The notes: generated by a model from the letters alone, not told the origin. DNA of 64,000 nucleotides from Candidatus Rhodoferax mariagerensis (GCA_016719055.1 JADKAW010000007.1:1-64000); one strand, 5' to 3'. Positions 17,600-26,297 are shown, counted from the first letter of the stretch. Translations and numbers: made by a program.

Positions 17600-18196
17600 A
17601 TGTCTGCTGATTCTGCCCCCATTAACCTGACGAATCATTTTTTGATCGCCATGCCCGGGCTGCAGGACGAACTTTTTGGGCAAAGCGTGGTGTATCTGTG
17701 TGAACACAGTCAGCGTGGTGCCTTGGGGTTGGTGATCAACAAGCCCTGCGACATTTCCCTCAAAAGCCTGTTTGACAAGGTCGAATTGCCGACCCGGCCA
17801 GACCTGACGCAAGCACCGGTTTTTTTTGGTGGACCGGTGCAGACCGAGCGCGGTTTTGTGCTCCATGAGGCCACGTTTGCCGATGCTGACAAACCCTCAG
17901 ACCCGGTATATTCCAGCACCATGTCGATTCCCGGTGGCCTTGAAATGACCACCTCCAAAGATGTTCTGGAAGCCATTTCAACCGGGGGCGGTCCGCGCAA
18001 GGTGCTGATCTCGTTAGGTTATTCGGCCTGGGGCGAGGGGCAGCTGGAGTCCGAGCTCGGCGAAAACAGCTGGCTGACCGTCGCCGCCGACATCCGTGTG
18101 ATCTTTGACACCCCGGTGGCGCAGCGCTACGCCCAGGCTTTACAGCTGCTGGGCCTGGAGGCATGGATGCTTTCCGGTGAAGCAGGCCATGCCTGA
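17600..18196 (+). CDS. yqgE: YqgE/AlgH family protein
   Basis: A 198-residue cytosolic protein of the YqgE/AlgH family (UPF0301), biochemical role unsettled. The family hallmarks are LTNHFLIAMPGLQDELFGQSVVYLCEH, GALGLVINKP, VFFGGPV and YSAWGEGQLESELGENSW. The start gives an N-terminus matching the family (residues before NHFLIAMP). It is followed by ruvX, pyrR, pyrB and the pseudo-dihydroorotase gene on the same strand, the gene order common in this bacterial group, and is probably the first gene of that operon. Confidence 0.95.
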   Translation: MSADSAPINLTNHFLIAMPGLQDELFGQSVVYLCEHSQRGALGLVINKPCDISLKSLFDKVELPTRPDLTQAPVFFGGPVQTERGFVLHEATFADADKPSDPVYSSTMSIPGGLEMTTSKDVLEAISTGGGPRKVLISLGYSAWGEGQLESELGENSWLTVAADIRVIFDTPVAQRYAQALQLLGLEAWMLSGEAGHA

Positions 18197-18210
18197 CGCA
18201 CCTAAAAAAT

Positions 18211-18262
18211 ATTGCCAAATATGGCTCTAGCCCTTATGGATAAAGCGCCAGCAGCTATACCT
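18211..18262 (-). repeat. Dispersed intergenic repeat at the ruvX start
   Basis: On the minus strand it reads TATAGCTGCTGGCGC, an AT-rich centre, then ATAAGGGCTAGAGCC. It lies directly before ruvX. If ruvX were begun at the upstream ATG 18221, about the first 14 residues would be encoded by repeat sequence. Confidence 0.6.
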
Positions 18263-18289
18263 GTTGTAGCACCCCATTTGCAGACGTTT

Positions 18290-18658
18290 ATGGCGCTGGA
18301 CTTCGGCCTGAAGCGCACTGGGTTCGCGGTGGGCAACCGGCTGCTGCGCACGGCCCAGCCGCAAGGCACGATCGCCGCCGAGGGCGACGCCCGCTTTGCC
18401 AAAATTGCCCAGCGTCTGAAGGAATGGCAACCCGACGCACTGGTGGTGGGTGTGCCGTTTCACCCGGACGGTGCCGCCCATGAAAATACCGCGCGGGCCC
18501 GGCGGTTTGCACGTCAATTGCATGGACGTTTTCATTTGCCGGTGTTTGAGGCGGACGAACGCTACACAACCACCGACGCCCTGGCCAGCGGCGCCCGCGA
18601 TGCCGATGCCGCTGCCGCCTGCATCATTCTTGAGCAATTTTTAAGGAACCTGTCATGA
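18290..18658 (+). CDS. ruvX: Holliday junction resolvase-like RuvX/YqgF
   Basis: RNase H-fold nuclease family implicated in pre-16S rRNA 5' processing and in Holliday-junction resolution. MALDFGLKRTGFAVGN carries the first catalytic Asp; WQPDALVVGVP the second strand; ENTARARRFARQL and DERYTTTDA the Glu-containing element; DADAAAACIILE the last Asp. ATG 18290 makes a 122-residue protein beginning right at the catalytic strand. Upstream in-frame ATGs at 18221 and 18230 would add residues encoded by the dispersed repeat, which I judge unlikely to be native. The stop overlaps the pyrR ATG (ATGA), so the two are translationally coupled. Confidence 0.9.
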   Translation: MALDFGLKRTGFAVGNRLLRTAQPQGTIAAEGDARFAKIAQRLKEWQPDALVVGVPFHPDGAAHENTARARRFARQLHGRFHLPVFEADERYTTTDALASGARDADAAAACIILEQFLRNLS

Positions 18659-19212
18659 GTCAAACGCCCCTCAACCCGCCGCCCGGTAGCGCACAGGCCC
18701 TGGATACCGGCAGCTCTGGCGCCTTGTGGCTCGACGCCGAAGCCCTGTACGGTGATCTGCTGCAAAGTGTTCGCGTCTCCTTCAAGACCGGCATGTGCCT
18801 GCTGGGTGTGACCTCGGGCGGAGTCTGGCTGGCGCAGCGGCTGCAGCAGGACCTGGGCCTGATTGCACCGATTGGGGTCATTTCGTCGGCCATGCACCGC
18901 GATGACTATGCCAGCCGTGGCCTGACGGCTGCGGCACAAACCAAGATCCCGTTTGATGTCAACCAGGCCCACATCCTGTTGCTGGACGATGTGTTGTACA
19001 CCGGGCGTACCATTCGTGCCGTCATCAACGAGCTGTTTGATTTTGGTCGACCGGCCAGTGTTCGGCTGGCGGTGCTGGTAGACCGGGGCGGGCGCGAGCT
19101 ACCCATCCAGGCCGACCTTTGCGCGGCCCGAATCAGCTTGCCGCCCGCGCAGTCGCTGTCGCTGGTGCGCAGCGATAGCGGCCAATTCAGTTTCAACGTG
19201 AGAACCCGCTAA
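18655..19212 (+). CDS. pyrR: PyrR-type uracil phosphoribosyltransferase/regulator
   Basis: A 185-residue phosphoribosyltransferase-fold protein of the PyrR group. The PRPP-binding loop ILLLDDVLYTGRTI is at residues 107-120, and a preceding VTSGGVWLAQRLQ and a following LAVLVDRGGRELPIQAD fit PyrR. In Gram-positive bacteria PyrR is an RNA-binding attenuator; in proteobacteria with pyrR-pyrB-pyrC' clusters its regulatory role is less certain. I see no obvious PyrR anti-terminator structure upstream. It overlaps ruvX by 4 bases and is separated from pyrB by 2. Confidence 0.93.
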   Translation: MSQTPLNPPPGSAQALDTGSSGALWLDAEALYGDLLQSVRVSFKTGMCLLGVTSGGVWLAQRLQQDLGLIAPIGVISSAMHRDDYASRGLTAAAQTKIPFDVNQAHILLLDDVLYTGRTIRAVINELFDFGRPASVRLAVLVDRGGRELPIQADLCAARISLPPAQSLSLVRSDSGQFSFNVRTR

Positions 19213-19214
19213 CC

Positions 19215-20177
19215 ATGCTGTACAAGCGCAACCCGCAACTCAATAGAAACGGCGAACTGGTCCACCTGCTGTCCACCGAGGGCTTACCCAAAAGCATCCT
19301 GACCCAGGTGCTGGACACCGCCGCCAACTTTGTCTCTGTCAGCGACCGAGAGGTTAAAAAGGTGCCTTTGCTGCGTGGCAAAAGCGTGTTTAACCTGTTT
19401 TTTGAGAACTCCACGCGCACCCGCACCACCTTTGACATTGCCGCCAAGCGCCTGAGTGCCGACGTGATCAACCTCGACATTGCCAAGTCGTCGGCGTCCA
19501 AGGGTGAGTCGCTGCTTGACACCATCGCCAACCTTAGCGCCATGGCGGCTGACATTTTTGTGGTGCGCCACAGCGAGTCGGGGGCGCCTTACCTGATTGC
19601 CCAGCATGTGGCACCGCATGTGCATGTGATCAACGCCGGCGACGGCCGCCATGCCCACCCCACGCAGGGGCTGCTGGACATGTACACCATTCGGCATTTC
19701 AAGCAGGACTTTGCCAACCTCACCGTGGCCATTGTGGGTGACGTGCTGCACTCGCGGGTGGCACGCTCTGACATTCACGCCCTGACCACCCTGGGCTGTG
19801 CCGAGGTGCGCGCGGTGGGGCCTAAAACACTGGTGCCTTCCGACATGGCGCAAATGGGTGTGCGTGTGTGCCACACGCTTGAAGAAGGCATCAAGGGCTG
19901 CGACGTGGTCATCATGCTGCGCCTGCAAAACGAACGCATGAGCGGCGCGCTGCTGCCGTCGAGCCAGGAGTTTTTCAAAAGTTTTGGCCTGACCCCTGAC
20001 AAGCTGCAACTGGCCAAACCCGACGCGATCGTGATGCACCCCGGCCCGATCAACCGGGGTGTCGAAATTGACTCTGCCGTGGTGGATGGCAAACAAAGCG
20101 TGATCCTGCCGCAAGTCACCTTCGGCATTGCCGTGCGCATGGCGGTCATGAGCATTGTGGCGGGCACTGAGGCCTGA
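19215..20177 (+). CDS. pyrB: Aspartate carbamoyltransferase catalytic chain
   Basis: Condenses carbamoyl phosphate and aspartate to N-carbamoyl-aspartate, the committed step of pyrimidine synthesis. The 320-residue chain has the carbamoyl phosphate site ENSTRTRTTF at residues 64-73, SSASKGESL contributing the Ser/Lys from the neighbouring subunit, HPTQGLLDMYTI, and MHPGPINRGVEI near the C-terminus. The long N-terminal extension relative to E. coli PyrB and the adjacent inactive dihydroorotase gene indicate the Pseudomonas-type ATCase, a complex of PyrB with a PyrC-like partner rather than PyrI. The start follows pyrR by 2 bases. Confidence 0.97.
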   Translation: MLYKRNPQLNRNGELVHLLSTEGLPKSILTQVLDTAANFVSVSDREVKKVPLLRGKSVFNLFFENSTRTRTTFDIAAKRLSADVINLDIAKSSASKGESLLDTIANLSAMAADIFVVRHSESGAPYLIAQHVAPHVHVINAGDGRHAHPTQGLLDMYTIRHFKQDFANLTVAIVGDVLHSRVARSDIHALTTLGCAEVRAVGPKTLVPSDMAQMGVRVCHTLEEGIKGCDVVIMLRLQNERMSGALLPSSQEFFKSFGLTPDKLQLAKPDAIVMHPGPINRGVEIDSAVVDGKQSVILPQVTFGIAVRMAVMSIVAGTEA

Positions 20178-20204
20178 AGCCACCGACACAACCCAAGACA
20201 CTGT

Positions 20205-21512
20205 ATGAACACCTCAAAAAGCCTACTGATCCAGCATGGCCGGGTCATTGATCCGGCCAGTGGTTTTGACAAAAAAGTGGACCTAGCCCTTGTCAATGGG
20301 GCGGTAGCCACTATCGATAACGTAGCGCCTGAGTTTCAGCCAGACATCACCTTGGACGCCACGGGTTGCCTGGTGCTGCCTGGTTTGGTGGACCTGGCGG
20401 TGCGCCTGCGTGAGCCGGGTTATGAACACGCCCGCATGCTGGACTCAGAAATGGGTGCGGCCATGGCGGGGGGCATCACCAGCCTGGTGTGCCAGCCGGA
20501 CACCGACCCGGTGCTCGACGAGCCTGGGCTGGTTGAGATGCTGCGCTTTCGGGCTGAAAAATTGGAGCAGGCGCGCGTATACCCCTTGGGGGCGTTGACG
20601 CGTAACCTGCAGGGTGCCACGTTAACCGAAATGGTCGAGCTGACTCAGGCCGGCTGTGTGGCTTTTAGCCAGGCAGAGGTGGCACTGTCGAACACCTTGG
20701 TGCTGCAGCGTGCCTTGCAGTACGCCAGCACCTTTGGCTACGCGGTATGGCTGCGGCCACAAGACGGCTACCTGGGGCAGGGCGTGGCCGCCAGTGGTGC
20801 CCTGGCCACGCGCATGGGTTTGAGCGGTGTACCGGTGATGGCCGAAACCATTGCCATGCATACCATTTTTGAGCTGATGCGTGCCACCGGTGCGCGGGTG
20901 CATCTGTGCCGTATCAGCAGTGCCGCGGGTGTGGCGCTGGTGCGCGAGGCCAAGGCCCAGGGTTTGGCCTTGACTTGTGATGTCAGCATCAATTCGTTGC
21001 ACTTGACCGACATGGACATTGGCTACTTTGACAGCCGGGCGAGGCTGAACCCACCCCTGCGTCAACAGCGCGACCGAGACGCCCTGCGTGCGGGTCTGGC
21101 CGACGGGACCATCGATGCGCTGGTGTCTGACCACACCCCGGTCGATGACGATGCCAAGGCGCTGCCTTTTGCCCAAAGCGAACCCGGAGCGACCGGGCTG
21201 GAGCTGCTGCTGAGCCTGGCTTACAAGTGGCATCTGGACAGCGGCGTTGATTTGTTACGCGCGCTGGCCGTGGTGACCTGTGGCCCGGCTGCGGTGCTGG
21301 GCAAGGCGCTGGGCACGCGGCTGGGGCGCACCGGACGTTTGCTGGCCGGCGGTTTGGGCGATATCTGCATATTTGACCCCCGCCAGGGCTGGACAGTCCA
21401 GGCCGACGCGCTGTGCAGTCAGGGCAAACACACACCGTTTTCGGGTTATGAGTTGCCCGGGCAGGTGCGGCAGACGCTGGTGGGTGGGCAGCTTGGGTAT
21501 CAAAAATCATGA
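20205..21512 (+). CDS. pyrC': Dihydroorotase-like ATCase partner, metal site lost
   Basis: A 435-residue amidohydrolase-fold protein of the dihydroorotase family. In active enzymes the motif after PGLVD is HVHLREPG with two metal-binding His; here residues 63-72 read DLAVRLREPG, so both His are replaced (Ala65, Arg67). The later HxCHxS region reads HLCRISSAAG, again lacking one His. This matches the non-catalytic PyrC homologues that form the structural partner of PyrB in Pseudomonas and relatives. I infer it holds the ATCase complex together and that a true pyrC is elsewhere. It is likely co-transcribed with pyrB (27-bp gap). Confidence 0.92.
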   Translation: MNTSKSLLIQHGRVIDPASGFDKKVDLALVNGAVATIDNVAPEFQPDITLDATGCLVLPGLVDLAVRLREPGYEHARMLDSEMGAAMAGGITSLVCQPDTDPVLDEPGLVEMLRFRAEKLEQARVYPLGALTRNLQGATLTEMVELTQAGCVAFSQAEVALSNTLVLQRALQYASTFGYAVWLRPQDGYLGQGVAASGALATRMGLSGVPVMAETIAMHTIFELMRATGARVHLCRISSAAGVALVREAKAQGLALTCDVSINSLHLTDMDIGYFDSRARLNPPLRQQRDRDALRAGLADGTIDALVSDHTPVDDDAKALPFAQSEPGATGLELLLSLAYKWHLDSGVDLLRALAVVTCGPAAVLGKALGTRLGRTGRLLAGGLGDICIFDPRQGWTVQADALCSQGKHTPFSGYELPGQVRQTLVGGQLGYQKS

Positions 21513-21676
21513 GTGTTAGTTCGAGTCAATGGCCGTATCTCCGTCCAGCCCGGTGAACTTGCCGGGACGGCTCGTTGTCAGGACAGGTTGAAAAATGAAC
21601 GTCAGATTACAATTGTTTGCGTCGTGCTTGGCAGGTGTTCAGGCCCACAGATCAGCTTTATTAAGGGTTTAGGGGT

Positions 21677-22015
21677 ATGCTGAATCAACCACCAGAAGTT
21701 GCTAGCGCGGGATTGGTCAAAACCGACCAGACCTTCGAGGCTGCGGCCGATCTGTTTCGGGTCATGTCAGCGCCGATGCGACTCAAAATCATCAATTGCC
21801 TGTGTGATGGGGAAAAAAATGTCAGCTATCTGCTGACTCGGGTCAACACCACCCAACCCAATATGTCGCAGCACCTCAACACCTTGTACCAGGCTGGCAT
21901 TCTGGGCAAACGCCGTGACGGCGTGCAAATTTTTTACCATATTGCGGACCAGCGCATTGTCTCGATCTGCGAGGCTGTTTGTCATGAAGTTGGCAAGAAG
22001 TCCAAGCCGGCGTGA
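21677..22015 (+). CDS. ArsR-family thiol-containing regulator
   Basis: A 112-residue winged-helix repressor: APMRLKIINCLCDGEKNVSYLL, then the recognition region NTTQPNMSQHLNTLYQAGILGKRRDG and wing QIFYHIAD. Four Cys are placed as Cys41/Cys43 in helix 2 and Cys98/Cys102 in the last helix. One Cys near residue 41 and one in the C-terminal helix is the arrangement of the sulfide-responsive BigR/SqrR/YgaV branch, so a persulfide or redox switch is plausible; a metal site is the alternative. AGGGGT precedes the ATG. It is followed by a Crp/Fnr-type gene. Confidence 0.88.
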   Translation: MLNQPPEVASAGLVKTDQTFEAAADLFRVMSAPMRLKIINCLCDGEKNVSYLLTRVNTTQPNMSQHLNTLYQAGILGKRRDGVQIFYHIADQRIVSICEAVCHEVGKKSKPA

Positions 22016-22098
22016 ATCTGACCCGAGCGGGTTGGCAATCCTGACTCGGCCTCTGATCTTGAAATGCTTTAATTCACGCATGCATTGTCTTTATCCCC

Positions 22099-22806
22099 AT
22101 GATCCCTGTCAAAATTGAATCGGCGTGGCGCGGCATATCGGATTGCCGCAGCTGTGGCATCCGCGAATTGGTTCTGTTCGCCAACCTGAACGAGCAAGAT
22201 TTCGCGCTGATTCATGCACCCATTGATGATCTGGAGTTGATTCCAGGCGCCGCACTTTACGCCGAAGGCAGCCAGGTTCAAGGCGTCTTTACCTTGCGCA
22301 GCGGCTTGGTCAAGCTGGTGCGCAGCACGCTGGATTGCCGCCAGCGCATCGTTCGTGTTCTGCGCTCAGGTGATGTGATCGGGTTGGAGGCTTTGGCAAC
22401 ATCCCAATACAACTCTGATGCCATCGCACTGACCCCGACCATGGTTTGCCGTATTCCCTTGAGCGTGATTCAAAAACTCTCGGCCAACAGCCCCAGGTTG
22501 CTGTCGCAATTGATGTCCAAATGGCAAAGCACGCTCAAAGACGCGGATGACTGGTTGGCTGAATTGAACTTTGGTACGGCGCGTCAGCGCGTCGGCAATC
22601 TGGTGCTCAAAATGTGCAATGTTGACAACAGTGACGTGTCCATGTTGTTCTCGCGCGAGGACATGGGTGCCATGCTGGACCTGAAGCTGGAAACGGTCAG
22701 CCGTGAAATCAGCCGCCTGGTGCGTGAGGGAACCATCGAGCCAATGGACAAACAAGGACGCATTTACCGCGTCTGTCACCCGCAGCGTATTCAAGCAACC
22801 GACTGA
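22099..22806 (+). CDS. Crp/Fnr family transcriptional regulator
   Basis: A 235-residue regulator with a cNMP-binding-like beta roll (GAALYAEGSQVQGVFTLRSGLVKL) and a C-terminal HTH (FSREDMGAMLDLKLETVSREISRLVREG). The N-terminus has CRSC at Cys16/Cys19, reminiscent of FNR's iron-sulfur ligands, but the third N-terminal Cys is replaced (IRELVLFANL), so a complete FNR-type four-Cys set is not visible; Cys80 region and Cys201 are the remaining candidates. The recognition helix ETVSREISR resembles FNR's E-x-x-SR, so an FNR-like DNA site is expected. One such site lies 60 bases downstream, before the porin gene. Confidence 0.9.
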   Translation: MIPVKIESAWRGISDCRSCGIRELVLFANLNEQDFALIHAPIDDLELIPGAALYAEGSQVQGVFTLRSGLVKLVRSTLDCRQRIVRVLRSGDVIGLEALATSQYNSDAIALTPTMVCRIPLSVIQKLSANSPRLLSQLMSKWQSTLKDADDWLAELNFGTARQRVGNLVLKMCNVDNSDVSMLFSREDMGAMLDLKLETVSREISRLVREGTIEPMDKQGRIYRVCHPQRIQATD

Positions 22807-22866
22807 TGTGTTGTCCTCACCCCTAGGGTTGATCTCGATATCAGTTTGAATTTATTTAAGCAAAGA

Positions 22867-22880
22867 TTGATATAGATCAG
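22867..22880 (+). promoter_or_regulatory. FNR/Crp-type binding site
   Basis: TTGATATAGATCAG matches the FNR consensus TTGAT-N4-ATCAA in 9 of 10 positions. It lies between the Crp/Fnr-type gene and the FadL-type porin. A weaker relative, TTGATCTCGATATC, starts at 22829. Inferred to serve the upstream regulator or another FNR-family protein. Confidence 0.55.
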
Positions 22881-23038
22881 CCAAAACGACCCACACGGTC
22901 CTGCTTTTTGTTTAAAACTGCTTAGTCTTAGCGCTGTTGAAAATCAGCGATCAAGGCGCAAAGGCTGCGGTGTTCAAGCGGCGAGCCGTGAGAAGTGATT
23001 TTTGATCAATGACAGAAACTATCAACAGGAGAATGCTT

Positions 23039-24388
23039 GTGCGTAATGTAAACAGGACCCAATCCCTATGCCAATTTGCTGTTTTGTCGGCGTTGGCGGG
23101 TACTTTAACCCCTGCCTTGGCCACCAACGGAATGTTGATGGAGGGTTATGGTCCTATTTCAACCGGTATGGGGGGGGCGTCGCAGGCGATTGATCATGGC
23201 AATGCCGCCATGGCACAAAACCCGGCCACGCTGGGCATGCTGGCCGACGGCACAGCGCGGGTCGACGTGGCCTTTGGTATTTTGGGGCCAGATGTGAAAA
23301 GCAGCATTCCTGCCTACGGCATGGAAGCCAAATCTGGCGGTACCTCCTATCTGATGCCGGCGTTTGGCTACACCCGGCGCAGTGGTGCCGTGACCTATGG
23401 CATAGGCGTGTTTGCCCAGGGTGGCATGGGCACCGAATACGAAGCAACATCTTTCATGTCGGGTGGTTCGGGTCTGCCGTCTCGCTCTGAGCTGGGTGTT
23501 GGCAACCTGATCTTTCCGTTCGCTTACCAGGTCAATCCAGATGTGACGGTGGGTGCAACCCTGAAATTCATGTGGTCTTCGCTCGACTTGCAGTTGTCTG
23601 CCAGCGGCGCGCAATTGGCCGGCATGGCACAGGCCTCGGGTGTGGCAACCACGGGCAATCTGGCGATGGCCTTGCCCCAGTTGGCGCAGGCACCCTGGGC
23701 ACGCATCAGTTTCTCTGATGACAGCAAGTTTTCTGGTGCTGCCAAATCCACCGGGTTTGGCGCCTCAGTCGGGGCCACTTTCAAGGTCAACAAAGACGTG
23801 ATGATGGGCGCTTCTTACCAGTTCAAATCAGGTCTGGGCGACATGCAATCTGCCAGCAGTGGCACCAGCATGACCGCGCCGGGCGGTTTTGTTGACAATG
23901 GCAAGATGACCGTCATCGATTTCCAGATGCCTGCCGTGTTTGCGGTGGGAGCCAGCTGGCAGGTCAGCCCGGCCATGTTGCTGGCCGCCGACCTCAAGTC
24001 TATTGGTTGGTCTGATTCGATGAAGAGCTTCAAGATGCGTTACGACAGTTCAGGCATGGGGGGCTCGGTCAACTTCACCATGGCGCAAGAGTGGAAAGAC
24101 CAGACCGTCTTGAACCTTGGCCTGGCCTGGAAAGCCAATGACCAACTCACCTTGCGCGCAGGGTTGAACCTGGCTGACAACCCCTTGCCCGACACCTATG
24201 TCAACCCTTTGTTCCCGGCGATTGTCAAAAACCATGCCACACTGGGCCTGGGCTACAAAGTCTCCAAAGCGGGTGAGTTCAATGCCTCTGTGACGATGGC
24301 CCCCAAGGTCACGGTGACAACCCCTGACGGCGTTGATATTTCCCATGCACAGACCAACTGGCAATTCATGTATAGCCACCAGTTTTGA
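23039..24388 (+). CDS. FadL/OmpP1-type outer membrane transporter
   Basis: Outer membrane beta-barrel of the FadL/TodX family, which takes up long-chain fatty acids or hydrophobic compounds. The mature protein opens TNGMLMEGYGPISTGMGGASQAIDHGNAAMAQNPATLG, the N-terminal hatch signature with NPA, and ends in a strand with terminal Phe (QFMYSHQF), the usual outer-membrane insertion signal. The signal peptide ends ALA. Starts at ATG 23009 and ATG 23033 are in frame, but AGGAG lies 7 bases before GTG 23039 and too close to 23033, so I favour the GTG; the N-terminus stays uncertain. The upstream FNR-like box suggests oxygen-linked control. Confidence 0.88.
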   Translation: MRNVNRTQSLCQFAVLSALAGTLTPALATNGMLMEGYGPISTGMGGASQAIDHGNAAMAQNPATLGMLADGTARVDVAFGILGPDVKSSIPAYGMEAKSGGTSYLMPAFGYTRRSGAVTYGIGVFAQGGMGTEYEATSFMSGGSGLPSRSELGVGNLIFPFAYQVNPDVTVGATLKFMWSSLDLQLSASGAQLAGMAQASGVATTGNLAMALPQLAQAPWARISFSDDSKFSGAAKSTGFGASVGATFKVNKDVMMGASYQFKSGLGDMQSASSGTSMTAPGGFVDNGKMTVIDFQMPAVFAVGASWQVSPAMLLAADLKSIGWSDSMKSFKMRYDSSGMGGSVNFTMAQEWKDQTVLNLGLAWKANDQLTLRAGLNLADNPLPDTYVNPLFPAIVKNHATLGLGYKVSKAGEFNASVTMAPKVTVTTPDGVDISHAQTNWQFMYSHQF

Positions 24389-24820
24389 CACTGCCCGGCA
24401 CTCTTTCTGAATGCCATCTCCATCAACGCGGGAACGCTGACTCGCATAGGTCTGCGCTCTTGCTGTTTGTGCTTCAAAACAGGCGCTGAACGCAGCCATA
24501 GGCTTGGCACAGGTCCGACAAATCGGCCGAGACCTGGCTGGCAGCCCGTGGCGGCAAAGTGTCCGTGCGCAAGCTCAACACGCCCATCATCATCGGTGCT
24601 GTTCCCAACGCTGGCTATCTAGCATAAAAATCGCTTCCAGCCCATATTTTGTATGCGCTGGCCACTATTAAAAATGTAGTCAATTGCACCTGCTGAAACG
24701 ATGGTCCGTTATGCACGCTGATCACCGTCAGAGGCGCTTTTGGGGTCTGCTTGGATGCAAGATCACACGCAAGCTGTTTGCCCATGTGCCTGCCGCTGAA
24801 GCAGTTGCCGGGCTCCTAGA
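24389..24820. other. Intergenic stretch with a possible gene remnant and a repeat
   Basis: No intact gene. A short frame at about 24514-24627 has coding-like composition (AETWLAARGGKVSV, then a hydrophobic IIIGAVPNAGYLA) and a TAA, and may be the end of a lost gene; I do not recognise it. A degenerate dispersed repeat lies at 24622-24682. The rest shows nothing I can name. Confidence 0.4.
24622..24682 (-). repeat. Dispersed intergenic repeat, degenerate copy
   Basis: Minus strand carries the GGGCTGGAAGCGA block followed by T-rich sequence, preceded by an AT-rich centre and GTAGT-like remains of the left arm. Confidence 0.4.
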
Positions 24821-26293
24821 ATGACCACCATGAGCGCTTACCAACAATTCTTATCCAATCACCCAGACTACGCGTCAACCAGCGCGCTAGACGAGTTGCG
24901 CACAGCACAATACGGTCGGCTCGACGCCCAACATCAGGTTTACCTGGACTACACCGGGGGTGGTTTGTATGCCGCCTCCCAGGTGCGTGAGCACGCCCGG
25001 ATGCTGGGTGACCACGTGCTCGGCAACCCGCATTCGGTCAGCCCAAGCTCCATGGAAATGACGCGCAGGGTCGAGCAGGCGCGCGCTGCGGTGCTGGCAT
25101 ATTTCAATGGCACTGGTCAATACACGGCAATTTTTACCCTCAATGCCTCTGGAGCCCTGAAACTTGTGGGCGAGTCGTACCCATTTGCACCCGGCGGCAA
25201 ACTGCTGTTGACGGCGGACAACCACAACTCGGTCAATGGCATCCGCGAGTTTGCCCGGGCCAAGGGGGTAGATGTGACCTATGTGCCATTGACGCGCCCT
25301 GACTTGCGTCTGGACGAAGACGCCATGATTGATTTGCTGGCGCAGGCCGATTCAGGCCAGGCCAAGCTGTTGGCGTTTCCGGCACAGTCCAATTTTTCTG
25401 GTGTCAAACACTCACTGGCGCTGGTAGCCCAGGCCCAGGCCCAGGGTTGGCACGTGTTGCTCGATGCAGCGGCCTTTGTGCCGACGAATAGGCTCGACCT
25501 GCGCGCGGTCATGCCTGACTTTGTGGCCATGTCTTTTTACAAGATGTTTGGCTACCCGACTGGTGTGGGGTGCCTGCTGGTGCGCAATGCCACACTCAAG
25601 GCGCTGCGCCGGCCATGGTATGGCGGCGGTACGGTCAACTTTGCCACTGTCAAAGGGTGCATGCATGTCTTGTCGAAAGGCGAAGCGGGTTTTGAAGACG
25701 GCACCCTGAACTACCTGGGCATCCCGGCGGTCGAAATTGGCCTGCGCCATCTGCAAACCGTGGGTATCGAGACCATTCAGGCCCGCGTCAATGCGCTGAC
25801 CGACTGGCTTATCACGCAGCTCCTGGCGCTGGCACACAGTAATGGCCGACCCATGGTGCGGCTCTATGGCCCCGCCACCATGTCCATGCGTGGCGGCACG
25901 GTGACCATGAATTTTTACGACCCCAGCGGCCACCTGGTCGACTACCGTCGTGTCGAAGAACTGGCCGGTGAGGCCGGCATTTCGCTGCGCACCGGTTGCT
26001 TTTGCAACCCGGGCGCTGGCGAGTCCGCAGAAGATCTGAGTGAAGAGGACATGCGCGAGGGTGTTGCGCTGGTGGGTGACGAGATCAACCTGCCACGATT
26101 TTCACAGTTGATGCAGGCGCGCGGTGGCAAAAGCGCCGGCGCCATCCGTGTGTCCACCGGCATTGCCAGCAACTTTGCAGACGTGCAACGCTTTCTGGCG
26201 TTTGTGGCAGGATTCAAAGACCAGACCTCGCTGACGATTGGCAGCGTGTCGTTTGACATTGAGTCGTGCCGCGTGGTGCGTGACGGCGGCTGA
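24821..26293 (+). CDS. Class V aminotransferase-fold PLP enzyme (Moco sulfurase-like)
   Basis: A 490-residue fold-type I PLP enzyme related to cysteine desulfurases and molybdenum cofactor sulfurases. It shows VYLDYTGGGLYAASQV at the N-terminus, LLTADNHNSVNGIREFA for the cofactor ring, LLDAAAFVPT with the PLP-ring Asp, and MSFYKMFGYPTGVGCLLV containing the Schiff-base Lys. The C-terminal RTGCFCNPGAGE holds the Cys expected to carry the persulfide. The C-terminal MOSC domain of eukaryotic sulfurases is absent, as in bacterial stand-alone versions. The ATG at 24821 (or 24830) suits the family start. Neighbours give no pathway hint; the exact substrate is unknown. Confidence 0.85.
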   Translation: MTTMSAYQQFLSNHPDYASTSALDELRTAQYGRLDAQHQVYLDYTGGGLYAASQVREHARMLGDHVLGNPHSVSPSSMEMTRRVEQARAAVLAYFNGTGQYTAIFTLNASGALKLVGESYPFAPGGKLLLTADNHNSVNGIREFARAKGVDVTYVPLTRPDLRLDEDAMIDLLAQADSGQAKLLAFPAQSNFSGVKHSLALVAQAQAQGWHVLLDAAAFVPTNRLDLRAVMPDFVAMSFYKMFGYPTGVGCLLVRNATLKALRRPWYGGGTVNFATVKGCMHVLSKGEAGFEDGTLNYLGIPAVEIGLRHLQTVGIETIQARVNALTDWLITQLLALAHSNGRPMVRLYGPATMSMRGGTVTMNFYDPSGHLVDYRRVEELAGEAGISLRTGCFCNPGAGESAEDLSEEDMREGVALVGDEINLPRFSQLMQARGGKSAGAIRVSTGIASNFADVQRFLAFVAGFKDQTSLTIGSVSFDIESCRVVRDGG

Positions 26294-26297
26294 CGGG

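Noticed and set aside
19284..20201. Long open frame opposite pyrB
   Set aside because: Mirror frame of pyrB; pyrB is certain and the antisense protein has no recognisable features.
22829..22842. Second FNR-like box TTGATCTCGATATC
   Set aside because: Right half matches poorly; kept only as a weak companion of the better site at 22867.
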